This document shows positions 1-9,626 of a DNA stretch of 64,000 nt, one piece after another. Below the pieces are notes generated by a model. That model was not told the origin of the DNA. It made no database searches and saw only the letters and a program-made list of their open reading frames with translations. The translations under genes were made by a program, and so were the position numbers. The stretch comes from Citrobacter youngae ATCC 29220. Its GTDB lineage: Bacteria; Pseudomonadota; Gammaproteobacteria; Enterobacterales; Enterobacteriaceae. Within the stretch, counting starts at the first letter, position 1; every line of letters begins with the position of its first letter. Location: contig NZ_GG730299.1 of the NCBI RefSeq assembly GCF_000155975.1, positions 2,493,740 through 2,557,739 of the forward strand, given 5' to 3'.

Positions 1-367
1 TGCCGATCAGGTCCTCCGGCTTGCTGATATTTTTCTTCACCACCAGCGCTTCAGAATTGCCGAGCTTTGACGCCAGCAGGAAAACCTCAATCGGCACCTG
101 CTGACTGGCCGCTACCGCCAGCGGGCTGGAGCCGAGGTTACCGATCTGTACGTCGCCGGAAGCCAGCGCCCGCACGATGCTCGCGCCGCTGTCAAACTTG
201 CGCCAGTCAACGGTGGCTCCGCTTTCTTTAGCAAAGGTGTTATCCGCCTGCGCCACTTTGGCGGGTTCGGCGGAAGTTTGATACGCGACGGTGACGTTCA
301 CCGCCTGCGCCTGAAATGCGATGAATGCCAGTGCGGCAAGAAGTGCGTTACGCGATGAATTAGCCAT
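1..367 (-). CDS. tauA: Taurine ABC transporter periplasmic binding protein TauA (3' part outside window)
   Basis: Binds taurine in the periplasm and delivers it to TauBC for use as a sulfur source. The gene reads leftward and only its N-terminal 122 or so codons are inside the window. The start at 367 gives MANSSRNALLAALAFIAF, a signal peptide ending in AQA, followed by the mature start VNVTVAYQTSAEPAKVAQ. This is nearly identical to E. coli TauA as I recall it. Blocks such as VDWRKFDSGASIVRAL and GNLGSSPLAVAAS are typical of the SsuA/TauA family. The rest of a tau operon would lie to the left. In E. coli tau genes are also on the mhpT side of mhp, so the neighbourhood is partly conserved. 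Expression is normally controlled by Cbl/CysB; I did not identify their sites. Confidence 0.93.
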   Translation of the reverse strand, partial: MANSSRNALLAALAFIAFQAQAVNVTVAYQTSAEPAKVAQADNTFAKESGATVDWRKFDSGASIVRALASGDVQIGNLGSSPLAVAASQQVPIEVFLLASKLGNSEALVVKKNISKPEDLIG

Positions 368-695
368 GATTGCCTGCTCCCCTGTCTTGTTATAGGAGGC
401 AGTATTTCGTTGTGGCCCACTTTGATAAAGGAATTAAAAATTCTGGCTAAGAACAAAGCGTTTTTAGAAAAAAAGCGGCAATGCTTATACACAAAATCAT
501 TCAAGATCGTAGGCCGGATAAGGCGTTTGCGCCGCCATCCGGCAATCAATGCCTGATGCGCTGCGCTTATCAGGCCTACATTCGCTGTAAATCATTGCGA
601 TTTTGTTACATTCATTGCATAACTGTGCCTGATTGATTGCCAGCGCAGCGGCAGCAGGCATCATAGACGCTATTGTCAGGCAAGAGAGCAATATC
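368..695. other. Divergent intergenic region between tauA and the uhpA-like gene
   Basis: This 328-bp gap separates two divergent genes and should hold both promoters. The half near tauA is AT-rich. The middle carries a REP pair, listed separately. I see no convincing additional ORF. Confidence 0.6.
509..582. repeat. REP/BIME pair upstream of the uhpA-like gene
   Basis: Two REP palindromes lie next to each other. The first begins GTAGGCCGGATAAGGCG and closes with GCCATCCGGCAA. The second begins GCCTGATGCGCTGCGC and closes with TTATCAGGCCTACA. These are standard enterobacterial REP sequences of the type found between or after genes. Confidence 0.85.
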
Positions 696-1325
696 ATGAT
701 TCATGTTGTGCTGGTGGATGACCATGTGGTGGTGCGTTCCGGCTTTGCGCAATTACTCAGTCTCGAAGACGATCTCAACGTCACCGGTCAGTTCAGTAGC
801 GCGGCGGAGGCCTGGCCTGCATTACTGCATGATGACGTCAACGTCGCGGTGATGGATATCGCCATGCCGGATGAAAATGGTCTGAGCCTGTTAAAGCGAC
901 TGCGGGCGCAGAAGCCCGGTTTTCGCGCCATTATTCTCAGCATTTATGACTCGCCGACGTTTGTACAAAGTGCATTGGACGCTGGCGCCAGCGGCTATCT
1001 GACCAAACGCTGCGGACCCGAGGAGCTGGTGCAGGCGGTACGTTCAGTGGGTATGGGCGGGCATTATCTGTGCGCCGATGCGCTGCGGGCGTTACGCGGC
1101 GGCGAGCAGCCCGCGCAGGTGCTGGAAGTGCTGACCCCGCGCGAGCGCGAGGTATTTGATCTGCTGGTCAAAGGCGACAGCGTGAAAGAAATTGCCTTTA
1201 AGCTCGATCTCAGCCACAAAACGGTTCACGTCCACCGCGCGAACGTGCTGGGCAAACTGCAATGCCACAGCACTATCGATCTGGTGCATTTTGCCCTCGA
1301 CCACCAGCTGCTGACGGGGCATTAA
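696..1325 (+). CDS. UhpA-like NarL/LuxR-family response regulator
   Basis: Response regulator of 209 residues. It has a receiver domain at about 1-120, with acidic pocket D8/D9 and phospho-acceptor D54 in VMDIAMPDENG. A LuxR-type helix-turn-helix at about 140-205 contains LTPREREVFDLLVKGDSVKEI and KTVHVHRANVLGKLQ. It resembles E. coli UhpA but is clearly divergent, so it is better treated as a paralogue dedicated to the genes downstream. ATG 696 is chosen because translation then begins MIHVVLVDDH, the family start; the longer reading from 633 adds unrelated residues. Its stop overlaps the kinase start (TAATG), which implies translational coupling. The inferred role is to activate the adjacent uhpC-like/afuABC genes when sugar phosphates are outside. 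Confidence 0.85.
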   Translation: MIHVVLVDDHVVVRSGFAQLLSLEDDLNVTGQFSSAAEAWPALLHDDVNVAVMDIAMPDENGLSLLKRLRAQKPGFRAIILSIYDSPTFVQSALDAGASGYLTKRCGPEELVQAVRSVGMGGHYLCADALRALRGGEQPAQVLEVLTPREREVFDLLVKGDSVKEIAFKLDLSHKTVHVHRANVLGKLQCHSTIDLVHFALDHQLLTGH

Positions 1326-2866
1326 TGTCGCGCAGCCTTCGTCATTGGGTAATCTCCCTGTTTATCCTGCTGGCCTGGGGATCGGGCTGGCTGATGCTGT
1401 GGACGCTGGGGTTTTACCTGACCCACAACGGTCAGCAGTCGGCGCTATTCCTGCCGCACGGCGTCTATCTCGCGCTGTTGATTCTGCTTTCCCGCCGCTA
1501 CTGGCCCGCGCTGGTGCTACCGCCCGTGCTGATGTTGTTCTGGCTGCACAGCGAGCAATTATTGAATGGCTACACCCTTCTGGCGGCGCCGTTTATTAGC
1601 CTGATTCCGGCGAGTATCGGTCAGTCATACTGGCACCGCTTCCCTCTCTACTGGCAGCGCCTGACGCTGTTGCTGACCGCCGTCACCGTCACGTCATTGC
1701 TTAATACCGCCCTGCTGTCCCCTTTTATCGAAAGCCCGGCAACGTTAATTGGTCTGGCGTCGTTTACCGGCGGCGTGCTGCTGACGCCGTTTGTCTACCT
1801 GTTGTATGAATTTCTGCGCCAGCAGCACCGCTATCATTTGCTCGGGCTGGATACCACCAATCCTCCGCTGCGCGCTTCGCTTATCATCTGGTGCAGCCTG
1901 TTTTTTATTATTGGCATTGGCACGCAGATGGTGCTGTCGCCGGACATCGAACGCCTGCTGCTGATCGTGGTGTTTTTACCGAACGTGGTGATGGCGTGGA
2001 AATTTGGCTGGCAGGGCGGCGTGTTGTCCGGGTTGCTCGGCAGTATGATGATCACCATCGCCCGGCAAATCGGCGTCGGATTCAGTAATCTGCTTGAACT
2101 GGAGATTTTCCTCGCCACCCAGGCGCTGCTGGGCATAGGGCTGGGAATAGCCATCAGCCGCCAGCAGCATCTGGCGCAAAACCTGCACCATTATCGCCAG
2201 CGTCTGGAAGCCGAACTGACGGCGCGCCGCGCGCTGACCGAACAGCTGATCCGTACCGAAGAAAATACGCGCAAAAATCTGGCGCGGGAGCTGCACGACG
2301 AAATAGGCCAGAACATCACTGCCATCCAGATCCAGTCACAGCTGGTCATACGCGCGCCGGGTCGCGAGCAAACGCTTGAGGCGGCGAATCAGATCAACGA
2401 TCTGGCCCGGCGCATTCACCACTCTACCCGCCAGCTTCTGCGCCAGCTGCGCCCGCCCGCGCTCGATGAACTGTCTTTTAAAGATGCGCTACATCATCTG
2501 GTGAATGAATTTGCTTTTGCTGAACGGGGTATTTGCTGCCGCTTTGATTATCAGCTAGAAAATACGCCGGAAAATGAAACGGTGCGCTTCACGCTGTACC
2601 GTCTGCTGCAGGAACTGCTCAATAACGTCTGTAAGCATGCCGACGCCAGCGAAGTATCGATTACGCTACGCCAGCGGGAACAGCGACTGTCTCTGGAAGT
2701 CGATGACAACGGCGTGGGTATCCTCCCGGATAAAATCCCCGGTTTCGGTATCCATGGGATGCGTGAACGGGTAAGCGCCCTCGGCGGCGAACTCACGCTC
2801 GAATCGAACAACGGCACGCGGGTAATTGTTAACCTGCCCACAAATTTGCAACAAACCAGCCGCTAA
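1325..2866 (+). CDS. UhpB-like membrane sensor histidine kinase (MASE1 / HisKA_3)
   Basis: Sensor kinase of 513 residues. The N-terminal 290 or so residues are strongly hydrophobic, consistent with the multi-helix MASE1 domain of UhpB. A cytoplasmic HisKA_3 domain follows with the phospho-acceptor His at about residue 324 in ARELHDEIGQ. The HATPase domain has the N box LLQELLNNVCKHA and G box DDNGVG. Start 1325 overlaps the regulator stop by one base. The family mechanism is that UhpC senses external glucose-6-phosphate and signals to UhpB, which phosphorylates UhpA. Here the partner regulator is directly upstream and the UhpC-like partner directly downstream, so the three form a UhpABC-type signalling set. 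Confidence 0.85.
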   Translation: MSRSLRHWVISLFILLAWGSGWLMLWTLGFYLTHNGQQSALFLPHGVYLALLILLSRRYWPALVLPPVLMLFWLHSEQLLNGYTLLAAPFISLIPASIGQSYWHRFPLYWQRLTLLLTAVTVTSLLNTALLSPFIESPATLIGLASFTGGVLLTPFVYLLYEFLRQQHRYHLLGLDTTNPPLRASLIIWCSLFFIIGIGTQMVLSPDIERLLLIVVFLPNVVMAWKFGWQGGVLSGLLGSMMITIARQIGVGFSNLLELEIFLATQALLGIGLGIAISRQQHLAQNLHHYRQRLEAELTARRALTEQLIRTEENTRKNLARELHDEIGQNITAIQIQSQLVIRAPGREQTLEAANQINDLARRIHHSTRQLLRQLRPPALDELSFKDALHHLVNEFAFAERGICCRFDYQLENTPENETVRFTLYRLLQELLNNVCKHADASEVSITLRQREQRLSLEVDDNGVGILPDKIPGFGIHGMRERVSALGGELTLESNNGTRVIVNLPTNLQQTSR

Positions 2867-2951
2867 CCAGGAAAAAGTCTTAGTCACTGCGGACTTTCTC
2901 TCATCCCCTTTTGCTTTCACTTTCCTATAGTCAGCACAAACGGAGATCGCC

Positions 2952-4247
2952 ATGCACGCACGCGAAACAGACCAACAATACCGGACGCTACGTCCCCGCC
3001 TGCTGATGTGTATGGTGATTGGCTACGCCGCGTTTTATCTGACGCGCAAAAGCGTCAACTACGTCCTCCCGGCGCTGCAAACGGATCTGGGGCTGGATAA
3101 AGGCGATATTGGCCTGCTCGGGTCACTGTTTTACCTGACCTACGGTCTGTCGAAATTCACCGCCGGACTGTGGCACGACAGCCACGGACAGCGTGCGTTT
3201 ATGGGCATCGGCCTGTTCGCGACCGGCGTTTTAAACGTGGTGTTCGCCTTTGGCTAGTCGCTGACGCTGCTGCTGGCGGTCTGGACGCTGAACGGTTTTT
3301 TTCAGGGCTGGGGCTGGCCGCCCTGCGCCCGCCTGCTGACCCACTGGTACTCGCGCAACGAGCGCGGCTTCTGGTGGGGCTGCTGGAATATGTCGATCAA
3401 CATCGGCGGGGCCATCATCCCGCTGATTAGCGCCTTTGCCGCCCACTGGTGGGGCTGGCAGGCGGCGATGCTGGCACCGGGGATAATCAGCATGGCGTTA
3501 GGCATTTGGCTCACACTGCAACTGAAAGGCACGCCCCGGGAAGAGGGATTACCGACGGTTGGAGAATGGCGGCACGATCCGCTGGAGCTACGTCAGGAGC
3601 AGCAAAGCCCGCCGATGGGGCTGTGGCAAATGCTGCGCGCCACGATGCTGAAGAACCCGATGATCTGGCTGCTTGGCGTGTCGTATGTGCTGGTCTATTT
3701 GATCCGCATCGCGCTCAACGACTGGGGCAACATCTGGCTGACGGAAAGCCACGGCGTCAATTTGCTCAGCGCCAATGCCACGGTGATGCTGTTTGAAGTC
3801 GGCGGCCTGCTCGGCGCGCTGTTTGCCGGATGGGGATCGGATCTGCTGTTCAGCGGTCAGCGCGCCCCGATGATTTTACTGTTCACGCTGGGGCTGATGG
3901 TCTCCGTCGCCGCCCTGTGGCTGGCCCCGGTGCACCATTACGCGCTGCTGGCGGTCTGTTTTTTTACCGTGGGCTTTTTCGTTTTTGGCCCGCAGATGTT
4001 GATTGGTCTGGCTGCTGTCGAATGCGGACACAAAGCGGCGGCAGGTTCAATCACCGGTTTTCTCGGGCTGTTCGCCTATCTGGGGGCCGCGCTGGCGGGT
4101 TGGCCGCTGTCGCTGGTCATAGAACGCTACGGCTGGTCGGGAATGTTCAGTTTGCTCTCGGTTGCCGCTGTTTTTATGGGTTTATTGCTGATGCCATTGC
4201 TCATTGCGGGCATTACCCCTTCTCTCAGTCAAAGGATAAAACAATGA
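2952..4247 (+). pseudogene. UhpC-like MFS sugar-phosphate sensor, interrupted by an in-frame TAG
   Basis: Member of the organophosphate:phosphate antiporter MFS family. It resembles UhpC, the membrane co-sensor of UhpB, through RKSVNYVLPALQTDLG, NGFFQGWGWPPCARLLT and GFFVFGPQMLIG. The start at 2952 has a good ribosome site (GGAGATCGCC before ATG). The frame is open for 101 codons, then has TAG at 3255-3257, then continues in the same frame to TGA at 4245-4247 with full family similarity. The intact product would be 431 residues. Only one base change is needed to restore a sense codon, so this is a nonsense mutation, a sequencing error or a suppressed stop. The afuA start overlaps the stop (ATGA), so the early stop could also reduce afuA translation. 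Confidence 0.85.
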
Positions 4248-5275
4248 AACTGACGCTTACCTCTACCCTGATTGCCTCCGCTCTGGCGCTGGCAGCCTTC
4301 AGCAGTGCGGCACAAGCCCAGGGGCGTCTGGTGGTGTATTGCAGCGCCACCAACGAAATGTGCGAAACCGAAACCAAAGCCTTCGGCGACAAATATGATG
4401 TGAAAACCTCATTTATTCGCAACGGCTCCGGCAGCACGCTAGCGAAGGTCGATGCCGAGAAGAAAAACCCGCAGGCGGATGTGTGGTACGGCGGTACGCT
4501 GGATCCGCAGTCGCAGGCCGGAGAAATGGGGCTGCTGCAGCCGTATAAATCACCGAACCTCACACAAATCATGGAGAAATTCCGCGATCCGGCAAAAGTA
4601 AAAGGCAACCTTTCCTCGGCGGTGTATGTCGGTATTCTGGGCTTTGGCGTCAATACCCAGCGTCTGAAAGAGAAAAACCTGCCGGTGCCGAAATGCTGGA
4701 AGGATCTGACTAAACCGGAATACAAAGGGGAAATCCAGATTGCCGACCCACAGAGTTCAGGCACCGCCTACACCGCGCTGGCGACCTTTGCTCAACTGTG
4801 GGGTGAAGATCAGGCCTTTGATTACCTGAAACAGCTCAATGCCAACGTCTCTCAATACACCAAATCCGGCATTGCCCCGGCGCGTAACGCCGCACGCGGT
4901 GAAACGGCCATTGGCATCGGCTTCCTGCACGACTACTCGCTGGAAAAAGAGCAGGGCGCGCAGCTGGAGCTAATCTCCCCGTGCGAAGGCACCGGCTATG
5001 AAATTGGCGGCGTCAGCATCCTGAAAGGCGCGCGCAACCTCGACAACGCCAAACTGTTCGTTGACTGGGTGCTGTCGAAAGACGCGCAGGAACTGGCATG
5101 GAAGAAAGGCAAGTCGTATCAGATCCTGACCAATACCACCGCCGAAACCTCGCCGAACTCGCTGAAGCTCGACGACCTGAAGCTCATCAATTACGACATG
5201 GATAAATACGGCTCAACCGACGTGCGTAAAGCGCTGATCAATAAATGGGTTAGCGAAGTGAAGATGGGTAAATAA
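4244..5275 (+). CDS. afuA: AfuA, periplasmic binding protein of a sugar-phosphate ABC importer
   Basis: Substrate-binding protein of 343 residues. A clear signal peptide (MKLTLTSTLIASALALAAFS, ending in AQA) is followed by GRLVVYCSATNEMCETETKAF, a class resembling ferric-ion binding proteins. AfuA was first thought to bind iron. Later work in Actinobacillus and C. rodentium showed that AfuABC carries cyclic hexose and heptose phosphates; I rely on that published reassignment. The position beside a Uhp-like sensor system supports the sugar-phosphate role. ATG 4244 overlaps the upstream stop codon; the upstream extension of the frame is an artefact of the overlapping uhpC-like gene. A REP element follows before afuB. 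Confidence 0.88.
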   Translation: MKLTLTSTLIASALALAAFSSAAQAQGRLVVYCSATNEMCETETKAFGDKYDVKTSFIRNGSGSTLAKVDAEKKNPQADVWYGGTLDPQSQAGEMGLLQPYKSPNLTQIMEKFRDPAKVKGNLSSAVYVGILGFGVNTQRLKEKNLPVPKCWKDLTKPEYKGEIQIADPQSSGTAYTALATFAQLWGEDQAFDYLKQLNANVSQYTKSGIAPARNAARGETAIGIGFLHDYSLEKEQGAQLELISPCEGTGYEIGGVSILKGARNLDNAKLFVDWVLSKDAQELAWKKGKSYQILTNTTAETSPNSLKLDDLKLINYDMDKYGSTDVRKALINKWVSEVKMGK

Positions 5276-5293
5276 GCCCACATTGCGTTCATT

Positions 5294-5331
5294 TGCCGGG
5301 TGGCGGCGTAAACACCTTACCCGGCCTACAA
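5294..5331. repeat. REP element between afuA and afuB
   Basis: A single REP palindrome (TTGCCGGGTGGCGGCG to TTACCCGGCCTACA) fills most of the 69-bp gap inside the afu operon. REP stems in this position often protect the upstream message from 3' exonucleases, which would let the binding protein be made in excess over the permease. Confidence 0.85.
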
Positions 5332-5344
5332 TACCGGAACCGCT

Positions 5345-7423
5345 ATGTCACACACACTTGCACTCCATCCCGTGAAAAAACGGGATGCGATATTCCTTTG
5401 GGTTTTGCTCGGCTGGCTGGCGTTCGCCCTGCTGCCAAGCTGGAGTCTGGACTACGGTCTGCTGGAATCCACGCGCGAAGAAATACTCGCCGCCTACGGC
5501 TGGTCACAGTTCAATATCAGCTGGTTGTGGTATCTGCTGCCGAGCCTGCTGCTGGTGCGCCCGTTCCATGAAGCCAGGCGCGAACAACGCAGCCGCCATT
5601 ATCTTGACGCAGGCTGGGCATTCTTCTGCATGGCCTTTATCGTCGCCAGCGCTACCCTTGAGGGGCGCGGTTTAGGCTATGCCACCATCGTACTGTTTGT
5701 GGCGCTGGGCGCGATCATGACCCTGGCGCTCACCCGCCTGGAATGGCTGGGCGGCGACCGTTTCGTCATCGGCTCGCTGACCGCGATTGTCGCGCTGATC
5801 GGTATTTTTATCGTCTGGCCGAGCATCGCCATTTTCATTCCGATGTTCACCAACGACGCCGGGGAATTTGCCCCGCTGGCGTTTATGAATGTGCTGTCGC
5901 AGGCGCATATCATTCAGGTGATCCTCAACTCAATTATGCTGTCGATTGCCGTCGGCGTCGGCTGTACCTTCTTTGGTATGGTACTGGCAATCTACACCAC
6001 CCGTATCGCCAGACGGAGCGCCATCATCGGACGTATCTTCTCGATTCTGCCGATCGTCACCCCGCCGTTTGTCGTCGGCCTCGGCGTAACGCTGATGATG
6101 GGACGCTCCGGTTACATTACCGAATTTATGGTCGACTGGTTCGGCTTAACCAACACCAACTGGCTGTACGGTTTTACCGGCATCTGGCTGGCGCAGGTGC
6201 TGGCCTTTACGCCGATGGCGTTTATGATCCTCGACGGGGCGATTAAGACCATTCATCCGTCGCTGGAGGAGGCGTCATACACCCTGCGCGCCAGCCGCTG
6301 GCAGACCTTTAACGGCGTCTTCGTTCCGCTGCTGAAACCCGCGCTGGCGAACGCCTTTTTGATTGTGGTGGTACAGTCGCTGGCCGACTTCAGCAACCCG
6401 CTGGTACTCGGCGGCAACTTCGACGTGCTGGCGACGCAAATCTACTTCTACATCACCGGTTCTCAGCTCGATTATCAGGCCGCCAGCACGCTGGGCGCGT
6501 TCCTGCTGCTGTTCTCGCTGCTAGTGTTCTGCGTACAGTACATGTGGATCGGCAAGCGCTCTTACGTCACCGTTTCCGGGAAATCCTACCGCGGCGACGT
6601 CCAGCCGCTGCCGGTGACCCTGGTGTGGAGCGTGATCGCCATTCTGGCGGTGTGGATTGCCTTTAACGCCCTGCTCTACGGCAGCATTTTCTACGGCAGC
6701 TTCACCGTTAACTGGGGCGTGGACTACACCCTGACGCTGGCGAACTTTACCAAGTTGTTCGGCCAAGGCATGAGCGACGGCGCATGGCCTTCACTGCTCG
6801 ACACTCTGCTGTACGCCGGGATTGCCGCGCCGATCACCGCCATCTTCGGCCTGCTGATCGCGTGGGTAGTGGTGCGCCAGCAGTTTAAAGGTAAGAAGAC
6901 CATCGAATTCACTACCATGCTGTGCTTCGCGGTGCCGGGCACCGTGGCGGGCGTTTCCTACATCCTAGCCTTTAACAGCGCCCCGGTGTACCTCACCGGC
7001 ACGGCAGCAATTGTGATTATCTCAATGGTAATGCGTAACGTCCCGGTGGGTATCCGGGCAGGTATCGCCGGTCTGGGACAGATCGACAAGTCGCTGGATG
7101 AAGCCTCGCTCAGCCTGCGCGCCGGTTCTCTGCGCACCATTACGCATATTCTGCTGCCGCTGCTGCGCCCGGCGATCCTCTCGGCGCTGATTTACAGCTT
7201 CGTGCGCGCCATTACCACCGTCAGCGCCATTGTGTTCCTCGTGACGCCGGATACCCGCGTGGCAACGGCCTACATCCTCAACCGCGTGGAAGACGGCGAA
7301 TACGGCGTGGCGATCGCCTACGGTTCAATTCTGATCGTGGTGATGCTGGCGATTATTTTCATCTTTGACTGGCTGATCGGTGAATCACGCACCTCCCGTT
7401 CAAAAGCCAAAAACCAGGCGTAA
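5345..7423 (+). CDS. afuB: AfuB, fused two-domain ABC permease
   Basis: Integral membrane permease of 692 residues with two binding-protein-dependent transport domains in one chain, as in FbpB-type permeases. The first lies around residues 190-400 and contains the coupling motif [15 protein letters not shown]. The second lies around 480-680 and contains [21 protein letters not shown]. Additional hydrophobic segments at the N-terminus give more than ten membrane helices. It forms the channel of the AfuABC importer with AfuC bound at the cytoplasmic face. The stop TAA overlaps the first possible ATG of afuC. In E. coli K-12, as I recall, afuB is only a fragment next to afuC and mmuM; here it is full length. 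Confidence 0.9.
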   Translation: MSHTLALHPVKKRDAIFLWVLLGWLAFALLPSWSLDYGLLESTREEILAAYGWSQFNISWLWYLLPSLLLVRPFHEARREQRSRHYLDAGWAFFCMAFIVASATLEGRGLGYATIVLFVALGAIMTLALTRLEWLGGDRFVIGSLTAIVALIGIFIVWPSIAIFIPMFTNDAGEFAPLAFMNVLSQAHIIQVILNSIMLSIAVGVGCTFFGMVLAIYTTRIARRSAIIGRIFSILPIVTPPFVVGLGVTLMMGRSGYITEFMVDWFGLTNTNWLYGFTGIWLAQVLAFTPMAFMILDGAIKTIHPSLEEASYTLRASRWQTFNGVFVPLLKPALANAFLIVVVQSLADFSNPLVLGGNFDVLATQIYFYITGSQLDYQAASTLGAFLLLFSLLVFCVQYMWIGKRSYVTVSGKSYRGDVQPLPVTLVWSVIAILAVWIAFNALLYGSIFYGSFTVNWGVDYTLTLANFTKLFGQGMSDGAWPSLLDTLLYAGIAAPITAIFGLLIAWVVVRQQFKGKKTIEFTTMLCFAVPGTVAGVSYILAFNSAPVYLTGTAAIVIISMVMRNVPVGIRAGIAGLGQIDKSLDEASLSLRAGSLRTITHILLPLLRPAILSALIYSFVRAITTVSAIVFLVTPDTRVATAYILNRVEDGEYGVAIAYGSILIVVMLAIIFIFDWLIGESRTSRSKAKNQA

Positions 7424-7434
7424 TGGAGCGCACT

Positions 7435-8481
7435 ATGAGTCAGAAAAATTTTGTTGAGCTGCGCAACGTCACCAAGCGATTCGGCAGCAACACGGTTATC
7501 GACAATATCAATCTCACCATCCCGCAGGGGCAAATGGTGACCCTGCTCGGCCCTTCCGGCTGCGGCAAAACCACCATATTGCGCCTGGTGGCCGGGCTGG
7601 AAAAACCGAGCGAAGGACAGATTTTCATCGATGGCGAAGACGTCACCCATCGCTCTATTCAGCAGCGCGATATCTGCATGGTGTTTCAGTCTTACGCCCT
7701 GTTCCCACATATGTCGCTGGGGGAGAACGTCGGCTACGGTCTGAAGATGCTCGGCGTGTCGCGCAGCGAAGTGAAGACGCGGGTAAAAGAAGCGCTGGCG
7801 ATGGTGGATCTGGCAGGATTCGAAGACCGCTATGTCGATCAGATCTCCGGCGGTCAGCAGCAGCGCGTGGCGCTGGCGCGCGCGCTGATCCTCAAGCCGA
7901 AGGTGCTGCTGTTTGATGAGCCGTTGAGTAACCTCGACGCTAACCTCAGGCGCAGCATGCGCGACAAGATCCGCGAGCTGCAAAAGCAGTTTGATATCAC
8001 CTCGCTGTACGTGACCCACGATCAGAGCGAAGCCTTTGCGGTGTCCGATACCGTGCTGGTGATGAACAAGGGGCATATCATGCAGATCGGCTCGCCGCAG
8101 GATCTTTACCGTCAGCCCGCCTCGCGCTTTATGGCGAGCTTTATGGGCGACGCTAACCTGTTCCCGGCCGCCTTCAGCGAGGATTTTGTCGATATTTATG
8201 GCTATCGGCTGCCAAAACCGCTGCATTTCGCCGTCCAGGGCGAAGGCACCGTCGGCGTGCGCCCGGAAGCGATCACGCTCAGCGATCGCGGCGAGGAGAG
8301 CCAGCGCTGCGCGATCCGCCACGTCGCCTATATGGGGCCACAGTATGAGGTGACGGTGGAGTGGCACGGGCAGGAGATTTTATTGCAGGTCAACGCCACC
8401 CGCCTGCAGCCGGACGTCGGCGAGCAGTATTACCTCGAAATCCACCCGTACGGCATGTTTGTATTAGCAGACACAGTGTGA
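7435..8481 (+). CDS. afuC: AfuC, ABC transporter ATPase
   Basis: ATPase of 348 residues, nearly identical to E. coli AfuC as I recall it. Walker A is GPSGCGKTT near residue 37, the signature is [14 protein letters not shown], Walker B is VLLFDEP, and the switch is [13 protein letters not shown]-like domain follows after about residue 240. ATG 7435 is chosen because GGAG at 7425-7428 sits seven bases upstream and the protein then starts [12 protein letters not shown] as in E. coli; ATG 7423 would add four residues. It drives uptake of sugar phosphates through AfuB. It is the last gene of the module and is followed by a REP pair. Confidence 0.92.
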   Translation: MSQKNFVELRNVTKRFGSNTVIDNINLTIPQGQMVTLLGPSGCGKTTILRLVAGLEKPSEGQIFIDGEDVTHRSIQQRDICMVFQSYALFPHMSLGENVGYGLKMLGVSRSEVKTRVKEALAMVDLAGFEDRYVDQISGGQQQRVALARALILKPKVLLFDEPLSNLDANLRRSMRDKIRELQKQFDITSLYVTHDQSEAFAVSDTVLVMNKGHIMQIGSPQDLYRQPASRFMASFMGDANLFPAAFSEDFVDIYGYRLPKPLHFAVQGEGTVGVRPEAITLSDRGEESQRCAIRHVAYMGPQYEVTVEWHGQEILLQVNATRLQPDVGEQYYLEIHPYGMFVLADTV

Positions 8482-8484
8482 TTG

Positions 8485-8567
8485 ATGCCGGGCGGCGCTT
8501 ACGCTTACCCGGCCTACGGTGTGTGCAATTTGTAGGCCGGGTAAGGCGGAGCCGCCACCCGGCATTG
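8485..8567. repeat. BIME (two inverted REP elements) between convergent afuC and mmuM
   Basis: Two REP palindromes in opposite orientation, GCCGGGCGGCGC to TACCCGGCCTACG and GTAGGCCGGGTAAGGCGG to CCACCCGGCATTG, fill the gap between two convergent genes. This is a typical site for a BIME that limits read-through and stabilises 3' ends. Confidence 0.88.
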
Positions 8568-8570
8568 TTC

Positions 8571-9503
8571 TCAGCGCTGCGCGTTCAGCTCAGCAATATC
8601 CTTCGGCGTGGTGCGACAGCACCCGCCAATCAACCGGGCGCCAGCGGCCCGCCACTGCGGCAGATAATCTGCAAGATGCGCACAATGCTCACCGTGATGA
8701 TGCCAGGTTTTGCTCGCGGCATCGTACTGCTCGCCGGAGTTTGGATACACCACCAGCGGCAGCGCCGTTAAGCCGTGCAGATGCTGCAATGCGGCGGTAG
8801 TCTTTTCCAGCGCAATGCAGTTAATGCCTAACGCCACTACCTGCGGATAACCCGCCAGCAGCGCCACCACGTCACGCAGCGGCGTACCGTCGCTCAGGTG
8901 TTCGCTGTCACGCAGGGTAAACGAAAACCACGCCCGGGCACGCGGATACGCGGTCAGCAGCTCAGCCAGCGCGCCAATCTCGGTAAAATTCGGCAGGGTT
9001 TCGCAGGCCAGCAGATCGGCTCCGGCATCCAGCAAAGCTTCCACGCGCGGACGGTGAAACGCCTGCAACGCCCCGACGCTGCGCTGGTAATCGCCACGGT
9101 ATTCAGAGCCATCCGCCAGATACGCGCCGTAAGGCCCAACAGAACCGGCCACCAGCAGCGTGCCCGCCTGCGGGTTTTCCGCCAGATATGCTTCACGCGC
9201 TTTACGGGCTAACTCCACGCTTTTACCAATCAGCGCTTTCGACTGCGCCTCATCCAGACCACGCGCGGCAAGACCTGCCGGTGTCGCCTGATAGCTGGCG
9301 GTGATCGCGCATTGCGCTCCCGCCCGGTAATAATCAAGATGCACTTCGCGGATAAGCTGCGGGTTTTCGACCAGCACTTTGGCTGACCACAGGCTGTCGG
9401 CTAAGTTACACCCTCGCGCTTCCAGCTCCGTCGCCATCGCGCCGTCCAGTAACAGGAAATCCTGTTTTTCAAGGAGAGCGCGTAACGGATTATGCTGCGA
9501 CAT
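8571..9503 (-). CDS. mmuM: Homocysteine S-methyltransferase MmuM
   Basis: Transfers a methyl group from S-methylmethionine or S-adenosylmethionine to homocysteine, giving methionine. It has 310 residues and begins MSQHNPLRALLEKQDFLLLD. The family zinc ligands are visible as the Cys in LGINCIALE and the Cys pair in IGGCCRTTP near the C-terminus. In E. coli it is paired with the S-methylmethionine permease gene mmuP and neighbours afuC. The afuC neighbour is kept here but mmuP is missing, because mhpT lies directly upstream. Without mmuP the cell would need another import route, or the enzyme may serve internal salvage. Confidence 0.92.
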   Translation of the reverse strand: MSQHNPLRALLEKQDFLLLDGAMATELEARGCNLADSLWSAKVLVENPQLIREVHLDYYRAGAQCAITASYQATPAGLAARGLDEAQSKALIGKSVELARKAREAYLAENPQAGTLLVAGSVGPYGAYLADGSEYRGDYQRSVGALQAFHRPRVEALLDAGADLLACETLPNFTEIGALAELLTAYPRARAWFSFTLRDSEHLSDGTPLRDVVALLAGYPQVVALGINCIALEKTTAALQHLHGLTALPLVVYPNSGEQYDAASKTWHHHGEHCAHLADYLPQWRAAGARLIGGCCRTTPKDIAELNAQR

Positions 9504-9626
9504 GTTCTGGCTCCTGTTTTAACGGACGTCAACCGTTACCATAACACAGTCGTACAGGTGGGGATCCGCGCCCGCCCGCAATTATGCACATGCCTCACCC
9601 CGCGCAGACGCAGATGCCGCTGCGCC

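Noticed and set aside
3830..4243. Upstream extension of the afuA frame
   Set aside because: It lies within the uhpC-like gene in another frame and would bury the AfuA signal peptide.
7318..8367. 349-codon frame antisense to afuC
   Set aside because: Shadow of an intact ABC ATPase gene.
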